A stretch of 64,000 bases of DNA from Psychrobacter sp. I-STPA10 (GTDB lineage Bacteria > Pseudomonadota > Gammaproteobacteria > Pseudomonadales > Moraxellaceae): contig NZ_VFYU01000026.1 in the NCBI RefSeq assembly GCF_021012795.1, forward strand, positions 1 through 64,000. The letters run 5' to 3'. Position 1 is the first letter of the stretch; every line of letters starts with the position of its first letter. Positions 45,657 through 54,846 of the stretch are shown piece after piece. The position numbers and the translations under genes were made by a program. Below the pieces are notes generated by a model. It ran no database searches. It was given only the letters and a program-made list of their open reading frames with translations, and was not told where the DNA came from.

Positions 45657-45892
45657 AAATTAGATACCACCCATTCATATACGATAGTTTCTTGTATATC
45701 TAGTGGTACACGTTCCTCATTTAACATAGCAAATAATTCTTTTGAATCTGATTTTTGATAATATCCTTCTAATCGAGCATTCTCAACAGCGTCTATATGC
45801 TTTTGATTTACTACTATTAGCTCTTCATCTGTTAAAGGTGTAAAGTCCATTGCCCTGATTTTTTGGCGAAAATAATTGATATCTTTTTTCAT
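45653..45892 (-). CDS. Antitoxin of the Fic toxin (VbhA-like)
   Basis: 79 residues from ATG 45892, which has GAGGA upstream. The helix HIDAVENARLEGYYQKSD resembles the VbhA-type inhibitory helix, whose motif is (S/T)xxxE(G/N). The EG is present, but Asn replaces Ser/Thr at the first position. It continues into DIQETIVYEWVV. Its stop overlaps the Fic start (ATGA), the usual class I Fic antitoxin arrangement. It probably blocks the Fic ATP site until degraded. Confidence 0.72.
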   Translation of the reverse strand: MKKDINYFRQKIRAMDFTPLTDEELIVVNQKHIDAVENARLEGYYQKSDSKELFAMLNEERVPLDIQETIVYEWVVSNL

Positions 45893-46003
45893 AATATATC
45901 CTCTAATAAAAAGTTGATGCTGTTTGAACAATTATTGTTTGTCGTATCATTATATGAACAGCTTTTTTGGTTTTGTTATTCTGACTAAATATCCAATTGT
46001 AAC

Positions 46004-46108
46004 ATAGTCAATTCAAGATAATACTGTTATAAAGAAAACGAGCGAAAGTGTACAAGTAGTACTGTGAGTGAGTTTAACGATGTAACATTTTTGTATTGAG
46101 CCGACTAT
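46004..46108. repeat. MITE-like element, copy 2
   Basis: 105 bp bounded by ATAGTC and GACTAT, with ends ATAGTCaaTTCAA and ATAGTCggCTCAA when both are read inward. The core contains TACAAGTAGTAC, which corresponds to the core of the element at 24929-25036. It lies directly before the leader-distal end of the CRISPR array. No coding capacity. Confidence 0.6.
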
Positions 46109-46147
46109 ATAATGTTGTTGCTTATCACACCTTATAGTATCATCACC

Positions 46148-49100
46148 TTTCTAAATCATCTATGCGATGTTGAAGAAATGGTATTTATCAAAAAATAAGC
46201 GGAGCTTTTTCTAAATCATCTATGCGATGTTGAAGGTCACCTCATGTTTAGCGAACGCACAAGAGACTTTCTAAATCATCTATGCGATGTTGAAGTTTTG
46301 ATAAGTCCAAAGAAGTAGCCGTCAGCATTTCTAAATCATCTATGCGATGTTGAAGAATTGTGATTAGCCTTGTGCCGTACGGTACAATTTCTAAATCATC
46401 TATGCGATGTTGAAGGTACAAGTCGACACGGTGGCGCAAAAGTGTACTTTCTAAATCATCTATGCGATGTTGAAGATCAGGTTCACGTTCAAATATGGCA
46501 AAGCATGTTTCTAAATCATCTATGCGATGTTGAAGCATTTTCTGTATTGCGTATGATGATTTGGGGCTTTCTAAATCATCTATGCGATGTTGAAGAACCA
46601 AAACCTGAATTTAGACCTGAACCTGAATTTCTAAATCATCTATGCGATGTTGAAGGTTAAGGCGATTAAAAATGAAGAGTCGATATTTTTCTAAATCATC
46701 TATGCGATGTTGAAGCTTATATTACAGGCGGAATAATAATCGTGAGATTTCTAAATCATCTATGCGATGTTGAAGCATCAAAACCACGAAATAAAATGTG
46801 AAAATCATTTCTAAATCATCTATGCGATGTTGAAGCTATGAAGCTGCTGTCAAAAGCGATAGAGAATTTTCTAAATCATCTATGCGATGTTGAAGAGTGT
46901 ATCTATGATAATTGATGAGGGTTTGACTTTCTAAATCATCTATGCGATGTTGAAGGTTCGATTGCAAAAGGGCTTCGGGGTGGACTTTTTCTAAATCATC
47001 TATGCGATGTTGAAGCCGTCCTCAACACTGCCTGACCATTTTTTACATTTCTAAATCATCTATGCGATGTTGAAGTGTCATAGCTAAATCTTCCCTTGCC
47101 GATATGTTTTCTAAATCATCTATGCGATGTTGAAGTTCACATCGTTTGTCTTAACTACAAATAAATTTTTCTAAATCATCTATGCGATGTTGAAGAGGGT
47201 TGGCTGCGTGATGTTTTAACTGGAGCTTTTCTAAATCATCTATGCGATGTTGAAGAAAAGTATTTGGAGCAGGGTTATACTTATGACTTTCTAAATCATC
47301 TATGCGATGTTGAAGGCGGTGACATACGAGCTGGATTAGGCTCAGTATTTCTAAATCATCTATGCGATGTTGAAGCCTATTTTAGTTTGTGCCAAAAGTT
47401 GGGGGTCTTTCTAAATCATCTATGCGATGTTGAAGTGTCATCAGAATATTAAGATTTTCATTCATAATTTCTAAATCATCTATGCGATGTTGAAGGCAGA
47501 CCGCCCCCTTGTCGAGAATTGGAAACATTTCTAAATCATCTATGCGATGTTGAAGTGCTAAAGTCAATTCTAACAAGCTCAACTAAATTTCTAAATCATC
47601 TATGCGATGTTGAAGTAAAAATTTAGCATCTTGAGTGTTAGCTATATTTTCTAAATCATCTATGCGATGTTGAAGATCATGCTAGCAATGGCGGTGTTTG
47701 GCATGCTTTTCTAAATCATCTATGCGATGTTGAAGTTAGCAAATATGAATCTGCTTATCAATCTGTTTTTCTAAATCATCTATGCGATGTTGAAGTAAAT
47801 GGCGATGGTTTAAATGGAAATTTAAAATTTCTAAATCATCTATGCGATGTTGAAGAGCAATATAGAGAAGAGCAGCTACGTGATGGTTTTCTAAATCATC
47901 TATGCGATGTTGAAGCCAAAAAAGAGCTGATGAGTATTGAGTCAGCATTTCTAAATCATCTATGCGATGTTGAAGTGCTTGGATTGCTGGCAAGGGGCAG
48001 TAGTGCTTTTCTAAATCATCTATGCGATGTTGAAGGTAGGTAGCTGCACATCACCACCACCCTTTGCTTTCTAAATCATCTATGCGATGTTGAAGGGTAT
48101 TAAATCGTCAGCCGCGAGTATTGGTATTTTCTAAATCATCTATGCGATGTTGAAGAGATATGCTGGCTCAAGCAGATAGCGAGGTGGTTTCTAAATCATC
48201 TATGCGATGTTGAAGAATAGCTAGAGCGCTGGGGGTTAATCAGTATTTTTCTAAATCATCTATGCGATGTTGAAGCAGACAAACAAGAGCCTCAGCTAGC
48301 AATAGTTTTTCTAAATCATCTATGCGATGTTGAAGTAAGACAGTGAGCGATAAAAACACCGCACCACTTTCTAAATCATCTATGCGATGTTGAAGATTAT
48401 GACACTTTCCATGAACTAGAAGAGAGTTTTCTAAATCATCTATGCGATGTTGAAGATGCCGTCATACAGCGTCTCAGATTCGGGATTTTTCTAAATCATC
48501 TATGCGATGTTGAAGATCAACTGCCACCCAATTCAAAACGTGCTGATTTTCTAAATCATCTATGCGATGTTGAAGGCAGCTCAAATTTATCTTTTTCTTT
48601 ATCTTTTTTTCTAAATCATCTATGCGATGTTGAAGTGTCTCAGCAAGTTTAACTGTTGCTGTATAGATTTCTAAATCATCTATGCGATGTTGAAGGAATT
48701 TGACGGCATTGAATTGCCGGCTGTTATGTTTCTAAATCATCTATGCGATGTTGAAGAGATGGCGCCAGTGCTCAACTATGTGCAAGCATTTCTAAATCAT
48801 CTATGCGATGTTGAAGTTACCCTGTAAATCCCACTCTCTACACACAAATTTCTAAATCATCTATGCGATGTTGAAGTATAACAATCTGAGCGACTTTGCG
48901 CTGGATTGTTTCTAAATCATCTATGCGATGTTGAAGGAAAGGGGATACAGTTCTGAGGATAAAGAAATATTTCTAAATCATCTATGCGATGTTGAAGCAC
49001 CGAAAAACATTAGCATTAAAAATCCCGATTTTCTAAATCATCTATGCGATGTTGAAGAAACGCTACATACAGCATAACCCCCCTGAAATTTTCTAAATCA

Positions 49101-49898
49101 TCTATGCGATGTTGAAGAATCACAAATCGGAGTTAAATCAAATTGTAACTTTCTAAATCATCTATGCGATGTTGAAGTTTTATAGTCATCGTCATTTGTT
49201 TGTGTACCTTTTCTAAATCATCTATGCGATGTTGAAGCCCCGACCCATTTGAGCAACCTCACGCTTACTTTTCTAAATCATCTATGCGATGTTGAAGCTG
49301 AGCACGACACAGTAACACAAACTGGTGAGTTTCTAAATCATCTATGCGATGTTGAAGGTTTTGTATTCAACACCATCACCAAACACTGCTTTCTAAATCA
49401 TCTATGCGATGTTGAAGTGTGTCATTGGCATCATCGTCATAGCGCAGATTTTCTAAATCATCTATGCGATGTTGAAGGAGGCATCTACAGGTGGTTGGCA
49501 ACGTAATGATTTCTAAATCATCTATGCGATGTTGAAGGATTTTATTGCTATTTGATGTTACTTCTCTGATTTCTAAATCATCTATGCGATGTTGAAGCTA
49601 CTTGTGAGCGTAGGGCATCAATGACTATTTTTCTAAATCATCTATGCGATGTTGAAGCGGGAACTCCGTATATTTCCTGATCAATGTCAGTTTCTAAATC
49701 ATCTATGCGATGTTGAAGTAATTCATATTGGTAATGTTTTTGAGAAAAACTTTCTAAATCATCTATGCGATGTTGAAGGAATCCGTACAAATACGTGTGT
49801 AGATGCTCTGTTTCTAAATCATCTATGCGATGTTGAAGATGACACTTGCTCTAAATTTGCTAGCCTTAGCTTTCTAAATCATCTATGCGATGTTGAAG
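46148..49898 (-). CRISPR. Type I-F CRISPR array, 63 repeats and 62 spacers
   Basis: The 28-bp direct repeat reads, on the minus strand, CTTCAACATCGCATAG and then ATGATTTAGAAA. It contains the hairpin CATC-GCATA-GATG and ends in the I-F-like 5' handle TTTAGAAA. That polarity shows transcription on the minus strand, from about 49900 down to 46148, in line with the csy genes. Spacers are 32 bp, except three of 33 bp (before the repeats at 48729, 48970 and 49691). By eye every repeat, including the leader-distal one, is identical. Open frames on either strand here (repeating FLNHLCDVE or LQHRIDDLE) are artefacts of the repeat. Confidence 0.98.
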
Positions 49899-50060
49899 AG
49901 GAATTATAACTCTAAAAAACCAATAATAACAAGGCATGGAAGGCAAAAACCCTTATTTTACCCTCCATTTTTTACCTTGCTATAATTGGTTGATTTTATT
50001 GTAAATTTTTAAATAGCTCAAAAAAAGGGTTTTTATACCCAAATTTTGGGTAATTCGTCA
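49899..50060 (-). promoter_or_regulatory. CRISPR leader with -10 box and IHF site
   Basis: Next to the first repeat on the minus strand lies TATAAT (complement of 49903-49908) with TTGTTA 18 bases upstream, so transcription would start near the first repeat. AATCAACCAATTA (complement of 49983-49995) fits the IHF consensus WATCAANNNNTTR exactly; IHF bends I-F leaders for spacer integration. The leader fills the gap between the array and csy4. Confidence 0.8.
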
Positions 50061-50105
50061 TTACCTTTGCCAACTTGACTAACTTTGTCACTGTGTTTGC
50101 CATGG

Positions 50106-50711
50106 TCACCAATGAGGCACAGTAATATCCGTGGTCATGGTATTGAGACCATAAGTATTAAATGTGCCCTTATTAGGGCTATCTACCGATTGTTGTAGGA
50201 TGGACAGCCTATAAGCAACACCCGTTGTTTCACTTTTTAAATTAATATAAGGTAATTGCATCTCTGGTGGTCGTTTTGCCACAGTGACCATTGCCTCATC
50301 ATAGCTAATGCCGAGTTTTTCAGCAAGTGTTTGTGCCTGCAATTCAACTGGCTTAAAGCGATAGCGTTTCACCACCAAATACCCTGTCGCTTTATCATCC
50401 ACTGCACTGATACTTTTAACATGCACATAGTCAGTAAGACGAGATAGCCAACAGTTTAAATCAAGCTTTTCTAAATCTGCTTGATTCGGGGCAAAAACTC
50501 GAAGTTTATGCCCTAGCTTTGATGATTGCTCATTTTTAGCGTCATAGTGATAATCAGGAAAGCTGACACCAATACTCTCAATACCATGCTTATTTTTTAA
50601 ATCTGCTAAGGCAATATGTAGCTGAGTATATAACTTTTGCCAAATAAAATAAGATGAGATATCAGGCTCAGGAAGTAAGGTAATTTCTTGATAATGGCTA
50701 AGTTTACTCAT
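50106..50711 (-). CDS. cas6f: Cas6f (Csy4) crRNA-processing endonuclease
   Basis: 201 residues, the size of Csy4. It binds the repeat hairpin, cuts at its 3' base and stays on the crRNA. The N-terminal ferredoxin-like fold and the helix KLYTQLHIALADLK place the likely catalytic His at residue 32, equivalent to His29 of the Pseudomonas enzyme. It ends the csy1-csy2-csy3-csy4 operon, 3 bp after csy3 and just before the leader. Confidence 0.93.
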   Translation of the reverse strand: MSKLSHYQEITLLPEPDISSYFIWQKLYTQLHIALADLKNKHGIESIGVSFPDYHYDAKNEQSSKLGHKLRVFAPNQADLEKLDLNCWLSRLTDYVHVKSISAVDDKATGYLVVKRYRFKPVELQAQTLAEKLGISYDEAMVTVAKRPPEMQLPYINLKSETTGVAYRLSILQQSVDSPNKGTFNTYGLNTMTTDITVPHW

Positions 50712-50714
50712 AGA

Positions 50715-51776
50715 TTACTCCTTACCACTGGCACCAAACACCCCGCCACGAATCAGCACACCCATAACATAATGCTGTTGTTCTACTTCTGGTACTTCAC
50801 CTTTTAATACCCAATTATCAAATAGGCTGTAAAAGTCCATTTTGGCTTTGGGTTGGCGGAAGGCAGTTCCCATGGTAGTCACTGCTCCATAAGGTTCAAT
50901 AGCTATCGGAAATTCGGCATTTGGATACCATGTATCAATGGTACGAATGGCGTTGCTAATTTTTTGTGAGTGCATACCCGCATTGTCTTCACAGCCTTGT
51001 CGGTCATTGACACGGTATAACACTTTGCTTTTTTTACTACCCGTATCTAGGATAAGTTCTTGTGAAGGATATACCTCTTGACCATAGCCAATGATGGCAT
51101 GAGCTTCAATGTATAAAATAATAAACTCTTCACCACTTAGCCCTGATTTTATCCAATTGGCGACTTGTTTTATTTGAGCATCATCTGCATCAAAGTTTTT
51201 CAGACTATAGACATGGGCATCTTCAATGCTGACAGTTTGGTCATTACATTTGACACTTACGCTAATTTTTTCAGCACCGACACGATTACGCCATAGCCAG
51301 CGTGCGTTTAAAATATTAATCGCATAACGGCGGGCAAGCTCATTTAATCCTTGGCTTTGGATGTAATCAGCGACCACTTTTTCTAATGCTTGCTGATAAT
51401 CTTGGTCATTACAGACATTTGGTTTGCCAGTAAATGGTAGAACTTTTATGCTAAAACGAGTAATTAACGTATCGTTTTGTTCATCTAAAGACGCAGAATC
51501 AACTTTTTGTAGATTTGCCTTTTCGGTTTCGGCATCCAGTTTAGCAGGATCATTAGTAATGGCATTTTTAAGCCGATTGCTAATGGTGCCACGTACCGAT
51601 TTTTCTTTAATGGTGACAGGCGAGCGTGCGGACGCTTTATTGTCTGCTGAATCTGTATCGTTGGTTTTGCTGTTAGCTTGGGTTTTGCTGTTGGTTTGCC
51701 ATAGATAAGCGTCTGATACGTCAAGGTTGCGTTCAAAGGCAAGGACTGAGGCTGTTTTAAGGGTGGTTTTTGACAT
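50715..51776 (-). CDS. cas7f: Cas7f (Csy3) backbone subunit
   Basis: About 353 residues. Six copies form the helical backbone that covers the spacer in the I-F surveillance complex. The N-terminal LKTASVLAFERNLDVSDAYL and later NARWLWRNRVGAEKISV are typical of Csy3. I use the ATG at 51776 (MSKTTLKTAS) because GGAG lies six bases upstream; another ATG lies four codons earlier. A charged insertion at about 30-100 (DSADNKASARSPVTIKEKSV) is longer than expected. It lies about 100 bp after csy2. Confidence 0.93.
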   Translation of the reverse strand: MSKTTLKTASVLAFERNLDVSDAYLWQTNSKTQANSKTNDTDSADNKASARSPVTIKEKSVRGTISNRLKNAITNDPAKLDAETEKANLQKVDSASLDEQNDTLITRFSIKVLPFTGKPNVCNDQDYQQALEKVVADYIQSQGLNELARRYAINILNARWLWRNRVGAEKISVSVKCNDQTVSIEDAHVYSLKNFDADDAQIKQVANWIKSGLSGEEFIILYIEAHAIIGYGQEVYPSQELILDTGSKKSKVLYRVNDRQGCEDNAGMHSQKISNAIRTIDTWYPNAEFPIAIEPYGAVTTMGTAFRQPKAKMDFYSLFDNWVLKGEVPEVEQQHYVMGVLIRGGVFGASGKE

Positions 51777-51891
51777 AGTATTCTCCATGATTGATGATTG
51801 TCATTGGGTTGCTTGATTTATTGCTTAGTTTGGTTACTTAATTTTGCAAAGCTGTTTATAAAACTATTGGTAAAGTCAGTTTGTAAAACGG

Positions 51892-52881
51892 TTAAATATC
51901 TAAAGATTGAGTGACTAAGTACAAGTTATTTTCTGCATCATATTTTTGATACCAAAGGGCATCTGCTAAGTCTTCGATGCGATGTGGGAATACCCATTTG
52001 CCTAGACCATAAATGGCTTCTACATATTGACTAGCATACTCAGGGTTACGGATATTTTGCATCACGCCAGCTTCATAACATTCTGATATGCCTTGAAAAC
52101 CTAATGCAATCGGCACGAGCCAACCTCTACCTTTTTTGATGGACTGTGTTTGCCACTTTGTTTGCTGTGAGGTTTGTTGTGAGGTTGGCTGAGGGGCTGT
52201 TTTATTGCCATCATTGATAGGTGGTTGATGATGTAAAGTGGCAGTTTCTATTAGCGCATCTAAAGTGGTGGCATCAGGATTGGTTTGCTGTAACTCCTCA
52301 GTAATATTAATAAGGTCTTCATCAGCATTTATTAGGATAAAAGCAGGTAATAAGCTTTTGTTAAAGTCATTGATTTCTTCTACAGCTAAATAGTCAATCG
52401 GATTGAATCTATCCAGATGGGTAACATTACCTCCCGCCCAACGCTGTTGTTGAACTTTAATGTTTAAGGCAGTTTTTAATTGTTCGATACAGTCGTCTTC
52501 CAACATAAAATCATCTGCATAAACACCTATGATTAATGAGATACGCAGATGACAGCGTCCTTCTTCGATAATGGCAGAGGTTTTACCTGATTTTAAAATA
52601 GGGTTGCGGGTTTGATTAAAGGTATAGTCTTTATAACTCTCTTCTCGGTATATTTGTGGACGACAGTCATAACAAGCGATTAACACACCATCAAGACGGA
52701 CATGTTCCAATCCAGTGATGTCAGCAATCTTACGGCTAAGGGCATGTGTTGCACCTGTAAAGCCAGTAATGGCAGGGAAACCATAGGTAATAGGACTTGA
52801 AATAGTGTTGGCATTTTGGATATGCATATTTTTGATTAACACATAGCCGACCAATTCTTTGTCAGGGTAGATATAACTCAT
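51892..52881 (-). CDS. cas5f: Cas5f (Csy2) subunit
   Basis: About 329 residues from ATG 52881 (MSYIYPDKELVGYVLIKNMH), which has AAGGAG upstream and overlaps the csy1 stop (ATGA). The sequence ITYGFPAITGFTGATHALSR is a strong Csy2 signature. Csy2 with Csy1 caps the 5' handle and helps read the PAM. A Gln/Thr-rich low-complexity stretch lies near residues 225-245. An upstream extension of the frame to 52944 would run back over csy1 and is unlikely to be used. Confidence 0.93.
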   Translation of the reverse strand: MSYIYPDKELVGYVLIKNMHIQNANTISSPITYGFPAITGFTGATHALSRKIADITGLEHVRLDGVLIACYDCRPQIYREESYKDYTFNQTRNPILKSGKTSAIIEEGRCHLRISLIIGVYADDFMLEDDCIEQLKTALNIKVQQQRWAGGNVTHLDRFNPIDYLAVEEINDFNKSLLPAFILINADEDLINITEELQQTNPDATTLDALIETATLHHQPPINDGNKTAPQPTSQQTSQQTKWQTQSIKKGRGWLVPIALGFQGISECYEAGVMQNIRNPEYASQYVEAIYGLGKWVFPHRIEDLADALWYQKYDAENNLYLVTQSLDI

Positions 52882-54278
52882 TGAAATGCTCCTTGACCTA
52901 AACGCTGTGACTCTTTTAATGCAGTTTGCATTTCTTGCTGCCAATTAGATTGTTCTGGGTCAGCAAAGTCATCTTTTATTTTGGGGAATTCATTTTTTAA
53001 TAGGGCTTGTAGCCAACGAGCGAATCTTTGCTCTATTTCTTGTTGCCAGTGACCTTTTTCAAAGTCCTCTTTAAAGGTATCTTCGCCTTCTAGATGTTTT
53101 CGATTTGGGTCAAGCCAAAGTTTTTCTGCATAATCAAGATTGTATTGGGTTGACCAGCCCGCAGGACGATTGTGTTGGATACTACTGGCAATTTGTAGTA
53201 TCTGTAGTAGCAAATCATCTAAGATAGACTTACGGGCATCACGAATACTGACGTTGTTGTAGTTGGTTTTTATGATGTTATATAAGGCATCTAAAGTACG
53301 CCGAGTTTGATATGCCATTGATTTGGCATTAAATATGCTATTGGCATTTTTACTAAATGTGAGCTGTGGTGACTGGGTAAAGTTTGGTGGCAATGAGGGT
53401 AAAAGATAGGTTTTGCCACGTTTTTTACTCATTAATTGGCTGACGCCTTGAGGGTTACTACCCCCGATATTGAGTACAGCTAAGTCATGAATGGTGGTGT
53501 AAGGTTGCTGAATTTCCGTGGCTTTATTTCTATTTTTTTTAGCCAGCATATTGTCATCAGAAAATTTGATATCTTGAATAGTTGTATAGAGATGATGGGT
53601 TAATGAGGTGGGATATAAAGGCACAAGGCAAATATAATCATCTTCGGTAGGAAATAGTATTTGCTTATTTTGTTCGTCCGTGCTGGGTGTATCAATATGA
53701 GCAATCACCAACTTATAAAAAATATCATGAATCTGCTGGGAAGTGGCACTATCAGAATGAAAAACGTCTTTTAGACTGGGGTGTTGGTTTTTTATTAGTT
53801 CTCCAATAGTGGTGTGAATGGTGGTATTGGTGCTTTTATTAGAGGTATCGCTAGATACGGTAGTTTGTAAAAAGGCAGCTAAAGGTAGGGCGGCGGCATT
53901 GCCACTGGCATCAATGATTGGTTCAGGAAGGCTATGGTGACCAGCAAAATCTTTTTTTGAGGATTGATTATTTGTTGTAGGTGAGGGGGTATAAATAATA
54001 TTGTCACCTTTTGAGCTGGCATGAACGCCTTTAGAAATATGTGTGCCGAAACTTAATTGATTGCTCATCCAGCTACTGGCATATTCCATCCATGTATCAC
54101 GTTTATATTTATCTTTTAGTTGTTGCAGTTTGGCGTTAATCTGTTCAATAGCTTGGGTGTTATTATCTTGTATCGCTTTTTCAAGCTTTTTTTCTTCTGG
54201 ACTGGCTTTATTGTCATATTGCGAGGTTAGGAAGCGATTGATGGCTTCTTTTATATGAGTGTGGGTAATACTTTTCAT
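52878..54278 (-). CDS. cas8f: Cas8f (Csy1) large subunit
   Basis: 466 residues, first gene of the csy operon. Signatures of Csy1: SSWMSNQLSFGTHISKGVHA, LNIGGSNPQGVSQLMSKKRG, and a C-terminal FARWLQALLKNEFP. It forms the tail with Csy2 and recognises the CC PAM. ATG at 54278 has AAGGGTG upstream. The predicted promoter lies 62-100 bp upstream and overlaps the sequence matched by the small guide RNA at 54412-54494. Confidence 0.94.
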   Translation of the reverse strand: MKSITHTHIKEAINRFLTSQYDNKASPEEKKLEKAIQDNNTQAIEQINAKLQQLKDKYKRDTWMEYASSWMSNQLSFGTHISKGVHASSKGDNIIYTPSPTTNNQSSKKDFAGHHSLPEPIIDASGNAAALPLAAFLQTTVSSDTSNKSTNTTIHTTIGELIKNQHPSLKDVFHSDSATSQQIHDIFYKLVIAHIDTPSTDEQNKQILFPTEDDYICLVPLYPTSLTHHLYTTIQDIKFSDDNMLAKKNRNKATEIQQPYTTIHDLAVLNIGGSNPQGVSQLMSKKRGKTYLLPSLPPNFTQSPQLTFSKNANSIFNAKSMAYQTRRTLDALYNIIKTNYNNVSIRDARKSILDDLLLQILQIASSIQHNRPAGWSTQYNLDYAEKLWLDPNRKHLEGEDTFKEDFEKGHWQQEIEQRFARWLQALLKNEFPKIKDDFADPEQSNWQQEMQTALKESQRLGQGAFQ

Positions 54279-54347
54279 TTTTTCACCCTTAGTTATCGAA
54301 TATTTAAAATCTGTGATTAAGTTAACATATTTTATAGTTAGTTATCC

Positions 54348-54378
54348 ACTATAAATTTAGTAATATATTTTGATTAAA
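54348..54378 (-). promoter_or_regulatory. Predicted csy1 promoter overlapping a guide-RNA target
   Basis: On the minus strand TATAGT (complement of 54348-54353) is a good -10 box, with TTAATC (18 bases) or TTTAAT (19 bases) upstream as a weak -35. A CC dinucleotide at 54346-54347 acts as PAM for a protospacer at 54348-54370 that matches the guide of the mini-array at 54440-54462 in 19 of 23 positions. Confidence 0.7.
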
Positions 54379-54380
54379 AT

Positions 54381-54409
54381 TTGCATGAGAGTGCTGAAAC
54401 CAGTAGAAT
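54381..54409 (+). promoter_or_regulatory. Promoter of the CRISPR-derived small RNA
   Basis: TTGCAT (54381-54386), a 17-base spacer, then TAGAAT (54404-54409): a good sigma-70 promoter. The start point would be near 54416, right at the first degenerate repeat, as in the CRISPR leader where TATAAT also abuts the first repeat. Confidence 0.75.
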
Positions 54410-54411
54410 GT

Positions 54412-54494
54412 AAGCTTCATCGCATAGATGATTTAGAAAACTATTAAATTGGTAATTTATTTACTTCTTTTCCACCGCATAGGTGGCTTATCAG
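54412..54494 (+). ncRNA. Mini-array coding a crRNA-like regulatory guide (creR/creA type)
   Basis: The first degenerate repeat (54412-54439) keeps the last 22 bases of the array repeat perfectly, including the hairpin loop GCATA and handle TTTAGAAA. Its outer stem pair is T-A, better than the A-A mismatch of the array repeat. The guide begins at 54440. The second degenerate repeat (54467-54494) has stem CCACC-GCATA-GGTGG, with compensatory changes preserving the hairpin. The handle-to-stem distance is 32 bases rather than 37. The guide matches the csy1 promoter beside a CC PAM with mismatches at positions 6, 9, 12 and 18, so Csy binding without cleavage, and repression, is expected. Function is inference; the structure is seen directly. 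Confidence 0.8.
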
Positions 54495-54495
54495 A

Positions 54496-54534
54496 TTGCT
54501 ATTACTTACGCATGGCGTTATTATATTGCCATGC
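54496..54534 (+). promoter_or_regulatory. higBA promoter with palindromic operator
   Basis: TTGCTA (54496-54501), 17 bases, TATTAT (54519-54524). The inverted repeat GCATGGC (54510-54516) / GCCATGC (54528-54534) brackets the -10 box, a natural place for autorepression by the HigA-like antitoxin. Confidence 0.7.
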
Positions 54535-54555
54535 CTTATTCATAGGACAATTAAT

Positions 54556-54837
54556 ATGATTGCCTCATTTGCTGATAAGGCAACAGCGGCTGTATACTTT
54601 GGTAAACGAGCCAAAAGTATTTCCCCTGTTATATATACTCGTGCAAGAACAAAGTTGCATGTATTAAACTCAACTGACAATATAGAAGACTTACGAATAC
54701 CTCCTAGCAATCATCTTGAAAAATTAACAGGTGACCGTGAGGGACAATATAGTATTCGGATTAATCAACAGTGGCGTATCTGCTTTAACTGGCAAGATGG
54801 TCATGCTGAAAATGTCGAGATTGTCGATTATCATTAA
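54556..54837 (+). CDS. higB: HigB-like mRNA interferase toxin
   Basis: 93 residues from ATG 54556, which has AGGA eight bases upstream; a longer frame from TTG 54496 would start inside the promoter. The sequence matches the RelE-superfamily HigB pattern: an early basic region (FGKRAKSISPVIYTRARTKL), LRIPPSNHLEKLTGDREGQY, and SIRINQQWRICFNW near the C-terminus. It should cleave mRNA on the ribosome when not bound by antitoxin. Toxin-first order with the antitoxin 9 bp downstream is typical of higBA. Unusually, it lies between csy1 and cas2-3. Confidence 0.88.
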   Translation: MIASFADKATAAVYFGKRAKSISPVIYTRARTKLHVLNSTDNIEDLRIPPSNHLEKLTGDREGQYSIRINQQWRICFNWQDGHAENVEIVDYH

Positions 54838-54846
54838 GGACATTTT

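Noticed and set aside
46148..49898. Possible self-targeting spacers against genes in this window
   Set aside because: I saw none by eye, but a full alignment was not possible, so no claim is made either way.
46248..49909. Open frames on both strands with repeating FLNHLCDVE or LQHRIDDLE units
   Set aside because: They are the 28-bp CRISPR repeat read through with stop-free spacers; not genes.
52882..52944. Extended N-terminus of Csy2
   Set aside because: The extension overlaps csy1 and lacks Csy2 similarity; the internal ATG has AAGGAG and starts the known signature.
54496..54555. Upstream TTG start for the HigB-like toxin
   Set aside because: It lies in the -35 box and operator; ATG 54556 has a proper ribosome-binding site and gives the normal HigB length.
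54440..54560. Idea that the mini-array guide targets the higBA promoter, as in classical CreTA
   Set aside because: I find no CC-flanked match to the guide seed (ACTAT) in the higBA promoter region; the match lies in the csy1 promoter instead.
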